From contig NC_087252.1 of NCBI RefSeq assembly GCF_037042905.1, forward strand, positions 28,324,994 through 28,388,993: a stretch of DNA of 64,000 bases, read 5' to 3'. A program made the position numbers and the translations under genes. Within the stretch, counting starts at the first letter, position 1; every line of letters starts with the position of its first letter. Under the pieces are notes generated by a model. The model made no database searches. It was given only the letters and a program-made list of their open reading frames with translations, and had not been told where the DNA came from. Below are positions 10,921 through 20,861 of this stretch, one piece after another. The stretch is from Lytechinus pictus (taxonomy: Eukaryota; Echinodermata; Echinoidea; Temnopleuroida; Toxopneustidae).

Positions 10921-11232
10921 TGGCCCGTATTCTGAAGTCGGGTTTAACTTAAACTTTGGTTTAAAGTTGTGGTTTAAGTATGGATAGCCAATTGTTACAT
11001 AAATCACTAACAGTAGAGATATCATATTTCAACTCATTTGGCTCTAAAATCATTCATAATTGTCTAGGAAGTATAAATAGATGATTGTCTTCACCATTGA
11101 AGAATCAGGAAAGAACATAGTAAATATAAGAAACATACAACTTAATAAAAATTTTGACACTTTTGGCTTCCCATAATTTTAGCACAGAGTTAGACCATGG
11201 TCTAAGTTAAACCTGACTTCAGAATACGGGCA
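10921..11232. repeat. MITE-like element, family 5
   Basis: The ends are GGCCCGTATTCTGAAGTCGG and its complement CTGACTTCAGAATACGGGC, with inner GGTTTAACTTAAAC/GTCTAAGTTAAACC arms. A second copy lies at 62826-63131. Confidence 0.8.
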
Positions 11233-11455
11233 ATGAATTTATATCTTGACCTTGTAATTACTTTCACTCGGGATAATGAAAAACTCCAGTGTGTGGTTTA
11301 AAGATGGTGGACCGAGGTGTCTTGTTTCATTGTCTAGTACTAGATGTATTTACAACATGTGTATTGTACTTTTTATCAGGCTGATTCTAAAACCACATTT
11401 ACAGGGTATGTTTTTTCTTTAAGTATTCACAACAAAAGTACTATTCAAAAGCTTT

Positions 11456-12270
11456 ACAAAAAGATGCTGTATGTATATTATCTGAAACTGATTTATATGT
11501 CTTATGTTAAAGAACTTTTATGGGTTATTTTATTATTTAAAAGCTACTTACCCACTGCATATTCTGCAGTAGGCTTATATCTGATATACAAAAAGATGCT
11601 GTATGTATATTATCTGAAACTGATTTATATGTATTATGTTAAAGAACTTTTATGGGTTACATTACTTAAAAGCTACATGTACTTACCACTGCATATTTTG
11701 CAGCAGGTTTATATCTGATCCATTGTACAAAGTTAAAGTGATTGGTTAACATTGGTTTGACTTTAAAAAAATCTGAGCTAGAAGGTCACACTTGTCACCT
11801 GTGTCTGTGATATGTTACAAAAATGAAGCCCAGAAAAAATTGCGTTCGAAAATAATTATTTAGTGCTTCAAAAATTGAAATATAAAGTGACCGGAAACAC
11901 CATCTTAATTTCATCCCATACATTTATGTGTACTATTTAGGCGTCTATGAGACGCCTATTTACAAAATCGGGGTTTGCCTTGTAGTTTTAGCTTTTCATT
12001 CTCAATAATGGTTGTTTTCAGGGTTTATTAGTTCTAATACATGCACTTGTACACATGTTTCATCTTGGTTTGAGAATTTTTTAATCGGCTGCTCACAAAG
12101 TTAAACAATTCCTTTAAGGGTCTTGCTAAAATGTTTGTATATATTTAATATCTGAAAATGATTTATATGTATTAAGTTAAAGAACTTTTATGGGTTACAT
12201 TATTAAAAAGTTACTTACCCACTGCATATTTTGCAGCAGGTTTATATCTGATCCATTGTACAAAGTTAAG
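11456..12270. repeat. Tandem ~130 bp repeat with an insertion
   Basis: Two adjacent units (11456-11588 and 11589-11720) share AAAAGATGCTGTATGTATAT and GTTAAAGAACTTTTATGGGT. A third unit appears at about 12150-12265 after a 380 bp segment bounded by TTAAAG and CTTTAA (about 11735-12117). The 124-codon frame across units one and two is repeat-derived. Confidence 0.75.
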
Positions 12271-12639
12271 GGTTGTGCTCAAATGTTTGTATATATTTAA
12301 TGTCTTTCAACTTTCCTAAGGTAAGCAAAATCCTGAGTGTACTTTTATATTAATTGATTTTTCAAACCTACTGATAAGTAAAAACATGTGATTTTATTGG
12401 ATATGTAAAAAAAATCAATATATTTGTGATAATACACATAAATATTATATTTCTTGTATGAGTTGCAATCAATTTCAACTCGCTCTTCAACCAATCAACA
12501 CCGAGTAGTTGGAACTTGGTTATAACTTTAATATAGATGATAGGGAGTTTTTGTACTGCGATGCACGACGGATTAAAAACACAGTAAATGTATTGAGAAG
12601 GCTCGTCGAATGACAATGAACAGCTGGAAGGTCTTTGTC

Positions 12640-12795
12640 AAAAATTGGTGAACCGGAACAGCAGATTCTTTTAAAGATTTGAAGCTGACAAAAAAAAATT
12701 GCAAGTTCGCAATTGTCCAGAGTCCAGGACGAAACTGCTGTTTTGATTCACCAATGATCGACAAAGACTCCTTGGTTGTTCATTGTCACGAAGAC
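12640..12795. repeat. Dispersed repeat related to 41010-41155 and 45290-45475
   Basis: All three share a stretch like AGGACGAAACTGCTGTTTTG...CACCAA...CGACAAA and a flanking CATTGTCA. The element type is unknown. Confidence 0.5.
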
Positions 12796-13225
12796 CATTC
12801 CACAATACATTTTCCAGGGTTCCCATCCCATCAGGGAAATCGGGGAAAATTATTTGCCTTTTTTCCAGTCAGGGAAAAATCAGGGAATTTTATTAAAAAT
12901 ACACATCAAATCAGGGGAAAATGCCTCAAATCAGGGAAAAGTCAGGGAATTTTGATCAGCCCAAAAGTCGAAAGCACGGTAGTCAGTCAGACTCTGTTAT
13001 ATTTTGTTGCCTATCAAAACAACATCCATTGAATCACTGGTTATGGTGGTACTAATTAGTTTTACATTATTGTTTTTATACTGAAAATAAGGCATGTTAT
13101 TCACTGCAACAACTTAGAAAACATATGAAACTGGGAATGGGTTTGAATAATTATCAGGGAATTTTTAAACTTCACCAGGGAAAAATCAGGGAAGTTTGTT
13201 TTCTTGAAAAGCTGGGAACACTGTT
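12790..13225. repeat. Repeat dense in CAGGGAAA/ATCAGGGAATTT words
   Basis: TCAGGGAAAAATCAGGGAAT and close variants occur at least eight times. They produce an apparent Ser/Gly/Lys-rich frame (12679-13032) that I reject as a gene. Confidence 0.65.
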
Positions 13226-13229
13226 TTCT

Positions 13230-14040
13230 ATGCTCTTGAATCTGTTGTGCATTGTAGAGCAAAATACTCCCTAATAATGATGCTTTAAGTAACTCAAGAT
13301 CACTTTGTCTAAATGATAGGTTTCACAATTAATCACAAATTTGTACTTGCTGGTTCACTTCTTGCAACAAACAGAAATCTCTAGACACAAATTGTAATCA
13401 GTTGTAAATTTGAATAATAATTTAGCAATTGATTGCAAATATTTTCTTGAAACAACCCCTGGTATAGTAAAATTATCATGCAAAATGTTAGATCGAAATT
13501 GTTGCATGATAAACTGTTCAGTACTAATTCAGTATTCCACTTTTTTAACTTGAAAAATAGTGTTATGATTCATGTAAAATAATATTTGAAATGCAGATGT
13601 TTCATTATTTCCAGTTTGATATTCCTTCCTTATATTTCTTCCAAGTTTTATTACATCTTCTCAAGACCACAAGTGGCGAGTTTTCCAAAGAAATAACTTT
13701 AATTTTCGTATATTATATGAAATTATTGATAACCAGTATTGCATTTGTGTTTAAACAAATATAAAGGGCAATAATCAGAACGTCTTTCACTTCATAATGT
13801 AATACATTCTTTCACAGTAACTGAAATGCTTATACCAATATACATATGTATTCGAGATTTAATTTTTTACTTTTCATAACAGATATGAACTTTTGCTGGG
13901 AAATAATAAACGTATGCTGAACCACAAATTCTGTAGTATTATTTTGAAGTAGTCTTGAATAAAAAAAAATGGTTGCGATATTCAGTTGTTGCGTACCTTA
14001 AACCTTTTCTAGAGCTGTGGTAAAGGGCTCTCTAATATAA
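13230..14040. other. AT-rich intergenic stretch
   Basis: I see no gene, RNA or clear repeat here, apart from short A/T homopolymers. Confidence 0.4.
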
Positions 14041-14047
14041 ATGATAT

Positions 14048-14148
14048 AGGGCCCTGTTGCATACAAATTTATGTATTGATATATGTCATGATTTATGTCA
14101 CGAAAGAAATACATAAATCAATAATAAATTCTTATGCAACAAGGCCCT
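14048..14148. repeat. Short inverted-repeat element (~100 bp)
   Basis: The ends AGGGCCCTGTTGCAT and ATGCAACAAGGCCCT are complementary, and inner arms ATACAAATTTATGTATTGAT / ATCAATAATAAATTCTTAT extend the hairpin. It directly precedes the minisatellite. Confidence 0.65.
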
Positions 14149-14154
14149 GGAGTA

Positions 14155-14755
14155 TTTGTAATGACAGTAGGAGTGATGATGATGATGACTGTGATGATAA
14201 TGGTGGTGATGATGATGGTGATGGTGGTGATGGTGGTGATGACTGTGATGATGATGGTGATGATTGTGGTGATGATGATGATGATGATGGTAGTAGTGAT
14301 GATGGTGGTGATGATGATGATGGTGGTGATGATGGTGATGATGATGGTGATGATTGTGGTGATGGTGATGATGATGGTGATGATTGTGGTGATGGTGATG
14401 ATGATGATGATGGTGATGATTGTGGTGATGGTGATGATGATGATGATGGTGATGATTGTGGTGATGGTGATGGTGGTGATGGTGATGATGATGGTGGTGA
14501 TGAGTGTGATGGTGATGATTGTGGTGATGGTGATGATGGTAGTGATGATGATGATGGTGGTGATGATGGTGGTGGTGATGATGGTGGTGATGATGGTGAT
14601 GATTGTGGTGATGGTGATGATGATAACGAAGGTGATGATAATGATAATGGTGATGATGATAATGATGGTGATGATAATGATGATAGAGATGATGATAATG
14701 GTGATAATGTTGGTGATGATAACGATGATGATGGTGGTAGTCGTGCGCATCATTG
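14155..14755. repeat. GAT/GGT-type trinucleotide minisatellite
   Basis: About 600 bp of GATGATGGTGATGATTGTGG-like units, with a 33-36 bp higher-order period in the middle. Because every unit is a multiple of 3, all three relevant frames stay open on both strands, giving Asp/Gly-, Met/Val- or Ile/Thr-rich frames of more than 200 codons. They are artefacts of composition. Confidence 0.92.
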
Positions 14756-15159
14756 AAGCATTAAGGATCACACCCAAGATACCTTTGGCATAATTCTGAA
14801 AAGCCCAATGCAAAGCTGAGGACGTTAGGGCTGATTAAGATAAAAAGTATGGGTGATGATGATAATATTAACCATGAAAATGATGGTGATATTGATGGTT
14901 GATTAATTTCAGAAACAACAATACACATACAGCAGTGAATGGCTGAAATGTGTTTACAAAAGTTTCAAATATACAATATAAAATACAGTTTCAAAATAAT
15001 ACATTGAATAGAGCCGGTAAGATTGCTAGAAAAGTGTTAATATGAGTACTAATTTGAAACTGAATGATGGAGGGTAATTAATTCATCAATTATAACCCCA
15101 GGGGGGGGGGGGGGCAGTCAAATTATTGCTGTACACACGAGTGACCAAAACAAACGCAT

Positions 15160-15520
15160 TTAAAGGGGTGTTTTTCAGTTTTGGACACGGGCCGCGCGTG
15201 CACTCGTTATGGGTATCAAAAACACCGTTTTTCAAAAAAATGAGGGGGTAGTTTTGAAAAACTGGTCAATGGTCAATCGCAGGGTCAAAAGTATTTAGGG
15301 TATGTTTTTTTCCAAAGCTTTTTCTTAAAGACTAGCCAAACGTGTTTAGGGTACGTTTTTTCCCCCAAGCTTTTTCCCCGGTGTCATATTCTAGCGACAA
15401 CTTGTTTAGGGGTCAAAATTTGCAAATAAAGCCCGCAAAAAAACTTGTTTAGGGGGTTATTTTGCACACAGAGAAAAACTCGTTTAGGGGTGTTTGGAAA
15501 TAATTTGGCCACGCGTGTGT
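15160..15520. repeat. Degenerate repeat with (C/A)TTGTTTAGGG words
   Basis: The motif TTTAGGG(T/G) occurs at least six times, spaced about 35-70 bp, each with an A/T-rich or C-rich spacer. It is bounded by GTGACCAAAACAAACGCAT and ACGCGTGTGTACAGTAAT. The unit is not telomeric. Confidence 0.55.
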
Positions 15521-15766
15521 ACAGTAATACATTTGAATGGCCGGGATTATCACAACAATTCACCTTAAAATAAAACTGATAATTTATTCTAAATTATAAC
15601 CTCGCACATGTCAGAAAAATGATAAACAGATCAATTTGCTAGAAAGATGACATCCAGTGATTTTGTGGAAAATTGATATAATTATTGAGTCGATATAGAT
15701 GGAGAAATCACTGGAAAAGTGAGAAGTACATGCGTTTCTTAAGCAGTGAAGATGTTATGGACGTTG

Positions 15767-16190
15767 GGTCCGTTTCACGAAACTTGTTATAAAAAAAAAT
15801 TACAAGTTACCAATACCAGTTAAAAACTACTGAAGTCCTTCACTCTGATTGGCTGATGGGACATTTGTTATCAAAATTGTGCATTTAATGCGACATTTTA
15901 TACAGCGCTTTATACAAATTACATTTGTCTCTAAGCGCTGCATACTACTACCCCTGCTCTAGCACGGCTATCCTGATCGGACGCTCGAGCACTCAAGGAA
16001 TTCCTTCCTACCGGGTACCCATTTACTACACCTGGGTGGAGAGTGGGAAATGTAGATAAACGCCTTGCCAAAGGACGCTTAGTGATTCGAACCCCGGACC
16101 TACTTGTAGTTCAAAGTCCGGAGACGTATCCACTGAGCCACAACACCCCTATTTCTTATCATAGCAAGTCTCTATTAAACGGGACCCAGA
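15767..16190. repeat. MITE-like element carrying a SINE
   Basis: The ends GGTCCGTTTCACGAAACTTG and TCTCTATTAAACGGGACCC are imperfect inverted repeats. The SINE at 15885-16150 lies inside. Sequence near 22470-22590 ends with a similar TTCGTGAAACGGGGCCC. Confidence 0.55.
15885..16150 (-). mobile_element. tRNA-derived SINE (minus strand)
   Basis: On the minus strand a tRNA-like head (TGTGGCTCAGTGGATACGTC, then GGGGTTCGAATCACTAAG) is followed by CGTCCTTTGGCAAGGCG, as at 4165-4440, and ends near AAATGTAATTTGTATAAAGC. Confidence 0.75.
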
Positions 16191-16599
16191 TAATGATTGA
16201 GTGATGATGGATGGTTTTCTCTTTATTATCTCCATTCCCGAAATTTTATTAGAAATACTTTTTCAAAATTGTGAGCGGGTCTTTTTCAGGATTGGCTAAT
16301 TGGGAATGTGCATACATGGCTATCAAAGGTACATGTAGATTGCAATCCCCAACCCCAAATAAAAATACGATATTCCCTTCCTAAAAGTGTCACATTGTTA
16401 TCCACCTCTCTCCAGACCTGTACATAGACACCCACACAAATATCTTTCCCAATCCAAACACACACACGCGCTCTCTTACGCACACACACACACTCCCGCT
16501 ATCAGGCATAGAACCCACTCTCCCGTCTTCCCACCCCACCCCTTATATCTACCCTTCATGCTCACACAAAATAAGTAGGCCTACATGTAGGTCTCGCCA

Positions 16600-17080
16600 C
16601 ACTATATGATCCAATCACAAGAACGAAACCGAATCCAAACCGACCGATGGTATGAGCCATTTAAAACAACCTATTGGCTTAATTTGGTCGGTCTGTTGTC
16701 AGGGTGACGCGACATGATATTTGCTCCGGCGACAATTGCTTCGGGCTTTATTTCGCCTAAAAGATATAGGGTTAGGTTTAAGAAAGGGTACAGTGTTAAA
16801 TCCAGTGTTGAAGTTGGTCAATCCATTAGTGTGTGGAATTTATAGTGGAGCAATTGTCGCCGGAGCAAATGTCATGATGGAGCCCTCACCGCTTATGCTC
16901 CAATCACACGAACAAAACCGAATCCAACCCGACCGATGGTATGTCATTGGTAATAACCTATTAGCCTTGGTCGTTCAGGAGTCTGGTTCACTGATATGAC
17001 TGTGGCCCGAGTACAGGAGTTCCATGACATTTGCTCCAGCGACAATTGCTCCGCTATAAATTCCACACACAGATGGAATT
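16600..17080. repeat. Family 8 repeats and GACCGATGGTATG repeat
   Basis: A segment AACCGACCGATGGTATG occurs twice (16640 and 16940), each time followed by a CCTATTxxCTT...GGTCG block. Between and after lie family 8 copies (GGAGCAATTGTCGCCGGAGC). The 92-codon frame here is repeat-derived. A diverged relative lies at 61610-61710. Confidence 0.6.
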
Positions 17081-17086
17081 ACCAAC

Positions 17087-17330
17087 TTTTATTTATTTCG
17101 TTTTGTTTACCCAGGGTAACCCCATCAGTGGACTAAGCACTGTTTTTCTTGGGGGCCCTGCATACAAGTAACAAATACAATAAATACAAACAATGAGAAA
17201 GTATTAAACAAGGAAGAAAATATGTTCAAAGAGACAAGCAACCTGCAGGACATACACACAGACTTACTGAAATACATGTGTATATATGTATATAGAACAA
17301 AAGTCAACATATTGTCTAAATTGATAACTT
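17087..17330 (-). repeat. LINE 3'UTR-like dispersed repeat
   Basis: It shares TTTACCCAGGGTAACCCCAT, TCAGTGG and GGGGGCCCTGCATACAA with 5855-6000. It is followed by low-complexity ATACAAA sequence. Confidence 0.55.
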
Positions 17331-17512
17331 TAATCTTGGATATATCTGTATTGTACTATATCTTAAACCCAACCCTAAACCTATACTCTATTGCAACCCT
17401 AACCCTATCTTTACCGGATCAGTTGTCGCAAGAGCAAAAGTCGTGTCGCCTTGAAAATAACCTAAGCATCTGTGGTTTGTTTCACCGGCATGACTGTGTC
17501 CCGAGACAGGTG

Positions 17513-17770
17513 TTCCATGGCATTTTATACTCCGGCGCGCCGCTGCAACGATTGCTCCGCTATAAATTCCAAACACGAATGAAATGACCAACTTTAATCT
17601 TGGATTTAACAATATACCCTATCCTAAACCTAACTCTAAATCCTAAACATAAATCCCTATTGCAACCCTAACCCTACGTCTTACACGAAATTAAACTCGG
17701 AGCAATTGTCTCAGGATCACATGTGGTGTCACCTTGAAAATAACCTACATAAGACGTGGTCTGTTTCACC
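17513..17770. repeat. Family 8 repeat copy
   Basis: CGCTGCAACGATTGCTCCGC and the AACCCTAACCCTA-like centre are shared with other family 8 copies. The CCCTAAC words are part of the element, not a telomere array. Confidence 0.55.
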
Positions 17771-17821
17771 GGCATGACTGAGTCCTCAGAAAGGGAGCTA
17801 TCATCAATGGTTCAGACCAGC

Positions 17822-17975
17822 CTGGGGTCCGTTGCAGAAAGAGTTTCGTTTAAACGCAAGACAAAAAATCAATCGCAAGTCCCAAATGCGCGCTGTTGAT
17901 TGGTTGAAAATCAGGTTGCGCATGATTTATAGAGTATTACGATTGATTGCAACTCTTTCTGCAACCGGCCCCAGG
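17822..17975. repeat. MITE-like element, family 4
   Basis: The ends are GGGGTCCGTTGCAGAAAGAG and CTCTTTCTGCAACCGGCCCC. A second copy lies at 61438-61588. Confidence 0.8.
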
Positions 17976-18299
17976 GCAGGCAGGTGTAAGGCTATAATGA
18001 CGGATAGCATGCTCTGCATCCCAACACCTTTCTGCATCAGACGATCATATGGTGGTGTTGCGTCGGTTTAGCCTGACGTGGTAGGTGACAAATGAAAGAG
18101 CTCCCTACTCCTTCAAACCCATATTACAACGATGGTCTCATCCAGTTCGAAATGTCGGTCATCACTTGTTAAACGAGCTTGAAAGAGATAGGGAATTGAT
18201 GTTATTATTGACATTGGGGGTGGATCCAGAATTTCGTGGGTATGGTAGCCTCGAGGGGTGGGCGGCCGGTGCAATTAAATTTGAAATCATTATATAATA

Positions 18300-19990
18300 G
18301 GTTTTTCCCAAACTGTAAAGTATGCTTCTTATTCTACAGTAGTTAAATACATGGTTCCTTTCAGATTTATCAGAATACTCTCATTACACACATCTTGTTT
18401 TCCATATGAATAAAGGCGGGCAAAGTATAGGCCTACCTTCGCATTCCTCTCACCCGTGAGCACACACTCAGTGCAATTCAAATCTCTCGCATATTAAACC
18501 TATTGTAAAGACGGAGGAGGGGGAAAGGAAGGGGGCTGTTTGATCACGACGAAAGATCGACACAAACGACACTAATTTATTTCTACTGCTAATTTTTGCA
18601 CGAAATTATAATTCATAATTTACAAAGCAGCACAAAAGTGATACTTTTGGTAAACTCTTTACCGGATTCTGATCTATTTAATCAAAAAAATATTCGGTAT
18701 CATAATGTATTTTTCTTGTATATTAAATTTTTCCGACTTTTTGTTTTTATTTATGTTTTTATTTGTTGTTATTCGTTTCTTCGTACAAAACCATTTACAC
18801 TTGTCATTATCCTGCAATTGTAAAAAAAACTATTAAAATACATTAATATTTAGCATGCTATATATTGCAGGTTTTACCATCATCAGTTTTAGATCTTTTT
18901 TCGTGTTCTTTCGTGGATATTTACCAAACATGATTACTAGTAAGCTATAAATAGATACAATCTAAAAAGACGTAAGTTTCCATTTACATGTTTTAGTAGG
19001 CATAGTAGTAGTAGCAGTAGTAGTTACTGTAGTACCGTAGTAGAATTAGTAGTAGTAGTAGAAACATTTATTTCACGAATAAAACATTAAGAGCAAACAC
19101 AATTATACAAAAAGTCTTACATTATTTACATAGTACAGTTACAAAATATTTATAAAAACAAATCGAATATGCTGAATTAGTCATTACTAGCTAGCTGTGC
19201 CAACCACGGCACTGTTGTTCCAGTAAAAAAGAAGAATAGATAAAAGATAGGGTGAGAAGAGAGTCAAGGAAAGGTAAATATAAACATAGCAGAGTTCATA
19301 TATACGAGGAAAACATTATACTCGAAATAGTAACAGTAGTATATAAACACATAATTGTTTATATTTATACATATAATTAGCATAAAAATACACCAAAAGT
19401 TATTACAAATGGCGCCGTTAAGCTCCATCCTTCGAAATCCCCCCCAAAAAAAGTTTGTCAAAAAGATCGAGCATGAGCAGGAAGATTATTACAAATATGG
19501 CTCCTCTACATAATGATGGTCCTTTTCATAAATTCAGTATGGGGTTTAGGGGTTAAAAGCATATCTCCAGAACGCAGGTTGTATTCATAGGCGGATGTTT
19601 TGAAGCAGTCTGAAATACAGTCAGTATAGTCATTTCATTTAGGGATTTAAACATTATTCTAGATTATGCTAATTATTTTCTCCTTTCAGCGAGGGTATTC
19701 CAATAGGGGTCATTTTTAAAGCATTCGATATAATATTGGTCCTATGAAATGCACGATTATTTACAAAATCAATTGACCTGCACGGTTTTTTAGTTTTTGT
19801 CATCTTTTCGTTAAGTACTTCCTAGCTGAGCCATAGATGGTTCAGGGCTGGCGGAACATATTTTTGTGTGTTGTTTTTTTTTTTTTTTTTGGGGGGGGGG
19901 GGGTGGGGCAAAGCGAAAAAAGGCACTTATTATGTCAATATGGGCATTTTGGTGCAGACGAATATTTTCACCATGATTATCATCTGCGTA
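18300..19990. other. Intergenic AT-rich stretch with a LINE-tail-like repeat
   Basis: Near 19040-19260 a TAGTAGTAGTAG microsatellite and 'AACATTTATTTCACGAATAA' resemble a minus-strand element tail. A T16/G12 homopolymer lies near 19875-19905. No gene is seen. Confidence 0.45.
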
Positions 19991-20069
19991 AAGTAGTTGT
20001 GTGTTTTGTAGTAATTAAGCTGAGCAAAGCCCTTTCGAAGTGATTTCTGATTGATGAGATATACACACA

Positions 20070-20262
20070 CATATATATATATATATTGTAAAGAAATGGA
20101 TGAAGAGAACAATGGTAGGCGTAGCTTAAATCAATGTTCCCCAGAGCTATCTACCCTTTGGAAAAATTGGTGATGCCGAAAAATGTCTCTGCCGGGAATC
20201 GAACCCGAGCCCCCAGCTTTGAACGCCGGTGCCTTAACCACTAGACCACAGAGACGGGTTAG
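20070..20262 (-). repeat. Dispersed element carrying a tRNA-like sequence
   Basis: From the (TA)n at 20070, the sequence TTGTAAAGAAATGGATGAAG...GAGCTATCTACCCT is repeated at 55873-55945, there also after (TA)n. The tRNA-like part (20185-20255) belongs to the same unit on the minus strand. This suggests a SINE-like element whose second copy lacks the head. Confidence 0.6.
20185..20255 (-). tRNA. tRNA-like sequence with anticodon UCA
   Basis: On the minus strand the 71 nt fold into a full cloverleaf: acceptor GTCTCTG/CAGAGAC (7 of 7), D-stem GTCT/AGGC, anticodon stem CCGGC/GCTGG around loop GTTCAAA (anticodon TCA), variable GGGC, T-stem TCGGG/CCCGG around TTCGATT. A-box (TGGTCTAGTGG) and B-box (GGTTCGATTCC) words are present. 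The body resembles Glu/Asp-type tRNAs, but UCA would read UGA. It lies inside a dispersed repeat, so a SINE head is more likely than a functional suppressor or selenocysteine tRNA. A selenocysteine tRNA would be longer, with a large variable arm. Confidence 0.55.
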
Positions 20263-20263
20263 T

Positions 20264-20417
20264 GGCTAGGGCGACCCCGATCCGATTGACCGTTAGATAG
20301 AGCCGCCTGTCATGGCGGCTTGTCATTGTTCGAAACCCACCTTCACCCGACAAAGGAAATTATAATTGGTATAGTGTCGAAAATCTGACGGTCAATCGGA
20401 TCGGGGTCACCCTAGCC
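20264..20417. repeat. Fold-back element with 34 bp inverted arms
   Basis: Arms 20264-20297 and 20384-20417 match at 32 of 34 positions as inverted repeats (GACCCCGATCCGATTGACCG core), with an 86 bp spacer. It touches the tRNA-like repeat. Confidence 0.8.
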
Positions 20418-20486
20418 CCGGTTCCTCCATCCTTTAGATGGTTAAGCATAGTGGGGACGGATACAGCACACACGGTAGCTAAATGT

Positions 20487-20861
20487 TTACATTCCTATTT
20501 CCATGTAGGTATTGAAACCTTTTTGCAAGGCGGAAGACGCATCGTCATACTCGGCACTAATACATTCGTAAGAAACATTGGCGTCTGTATTTCCGTATGC
20601 AGCCGCGGGTGCCTTTCGTGTAGGACCAGGACTACATTTTTCAAGGTTCCGTTTCTTTTGCCCGGTTACTTGGTCTGACTTTTCAATATTCATATAGACA
20701 GTTCCAGACTTATCTTGAGTAATACAAGAACCAATGCACTCGTAATCTTGGTCGCCAGGAATAGGCTTCAGACCCATGTAGAGGCTAGTAGTTGGGCCTG
20801 GTGAGCATGGTGATAGAGATGATCGGTCCTTGTTAAGGTCTGTGTAGATTCTTTGCTCCAC
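20487..20861 (-). CDS. Gene 2 exon 13: cytoplasmic tail with tyrosine motifs and stop
   Basis: 124 codons and TAA, acceptor TTCATAAAG. Tyrosines at residues 938 (YTDL), 960 (SLYMGL), 972 (YECI), 988 (TVYMNI), 1021 (YGNT), 1030 (VSYECI), 1037 (YDDA) and 1051 (YMEI). SLYMGL and VSYECI fit the ITIM pattern, TVYMNI fits the ITSM pattern, and YMNI and YGNT fit Grb2 SH2 sites. These are pattern matches only. A CSPGPT...YECI block occurs twice. Confidence 0.88.
   Translation of the reverse strand: MEQRIYTDLNKDRSSLSPCSPGPTTSLYMGLKPIPGDQDYECIGSCITQDKSGTVYMNIEKSDQVTGQKKRNLEKCSPGPTRKAPAAAYGNTDANVSYECISAEYDDASSALQKGFNTYMEIGM

Noticed and set aside
11344..11718. 124-codon frame with an apparent internal protein repeat
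   Set aside because: The repeat is a ~130 bp DNA tandem duplication in AT-rich DNA, the third copy is not in frame, and there is no signal or domain.
12679..13032. 117-codon frame with SGKSQG-like words
   Set aside because: It spans two dispersed repeats; the composition follows the CAGGGAA word.
14076..14813. Three open frames of 219-231 codons on both strands
   Set aside because: They come from the GAT/GGT trinucleotide array, have two- or three-letter composition, and occur in several frames at once.
17388..17700. CCCTAA-like words as an interstitial telomere
   Set aside because: Only a few irregular AACCCTA words inside family 8 repeat copies; no array.
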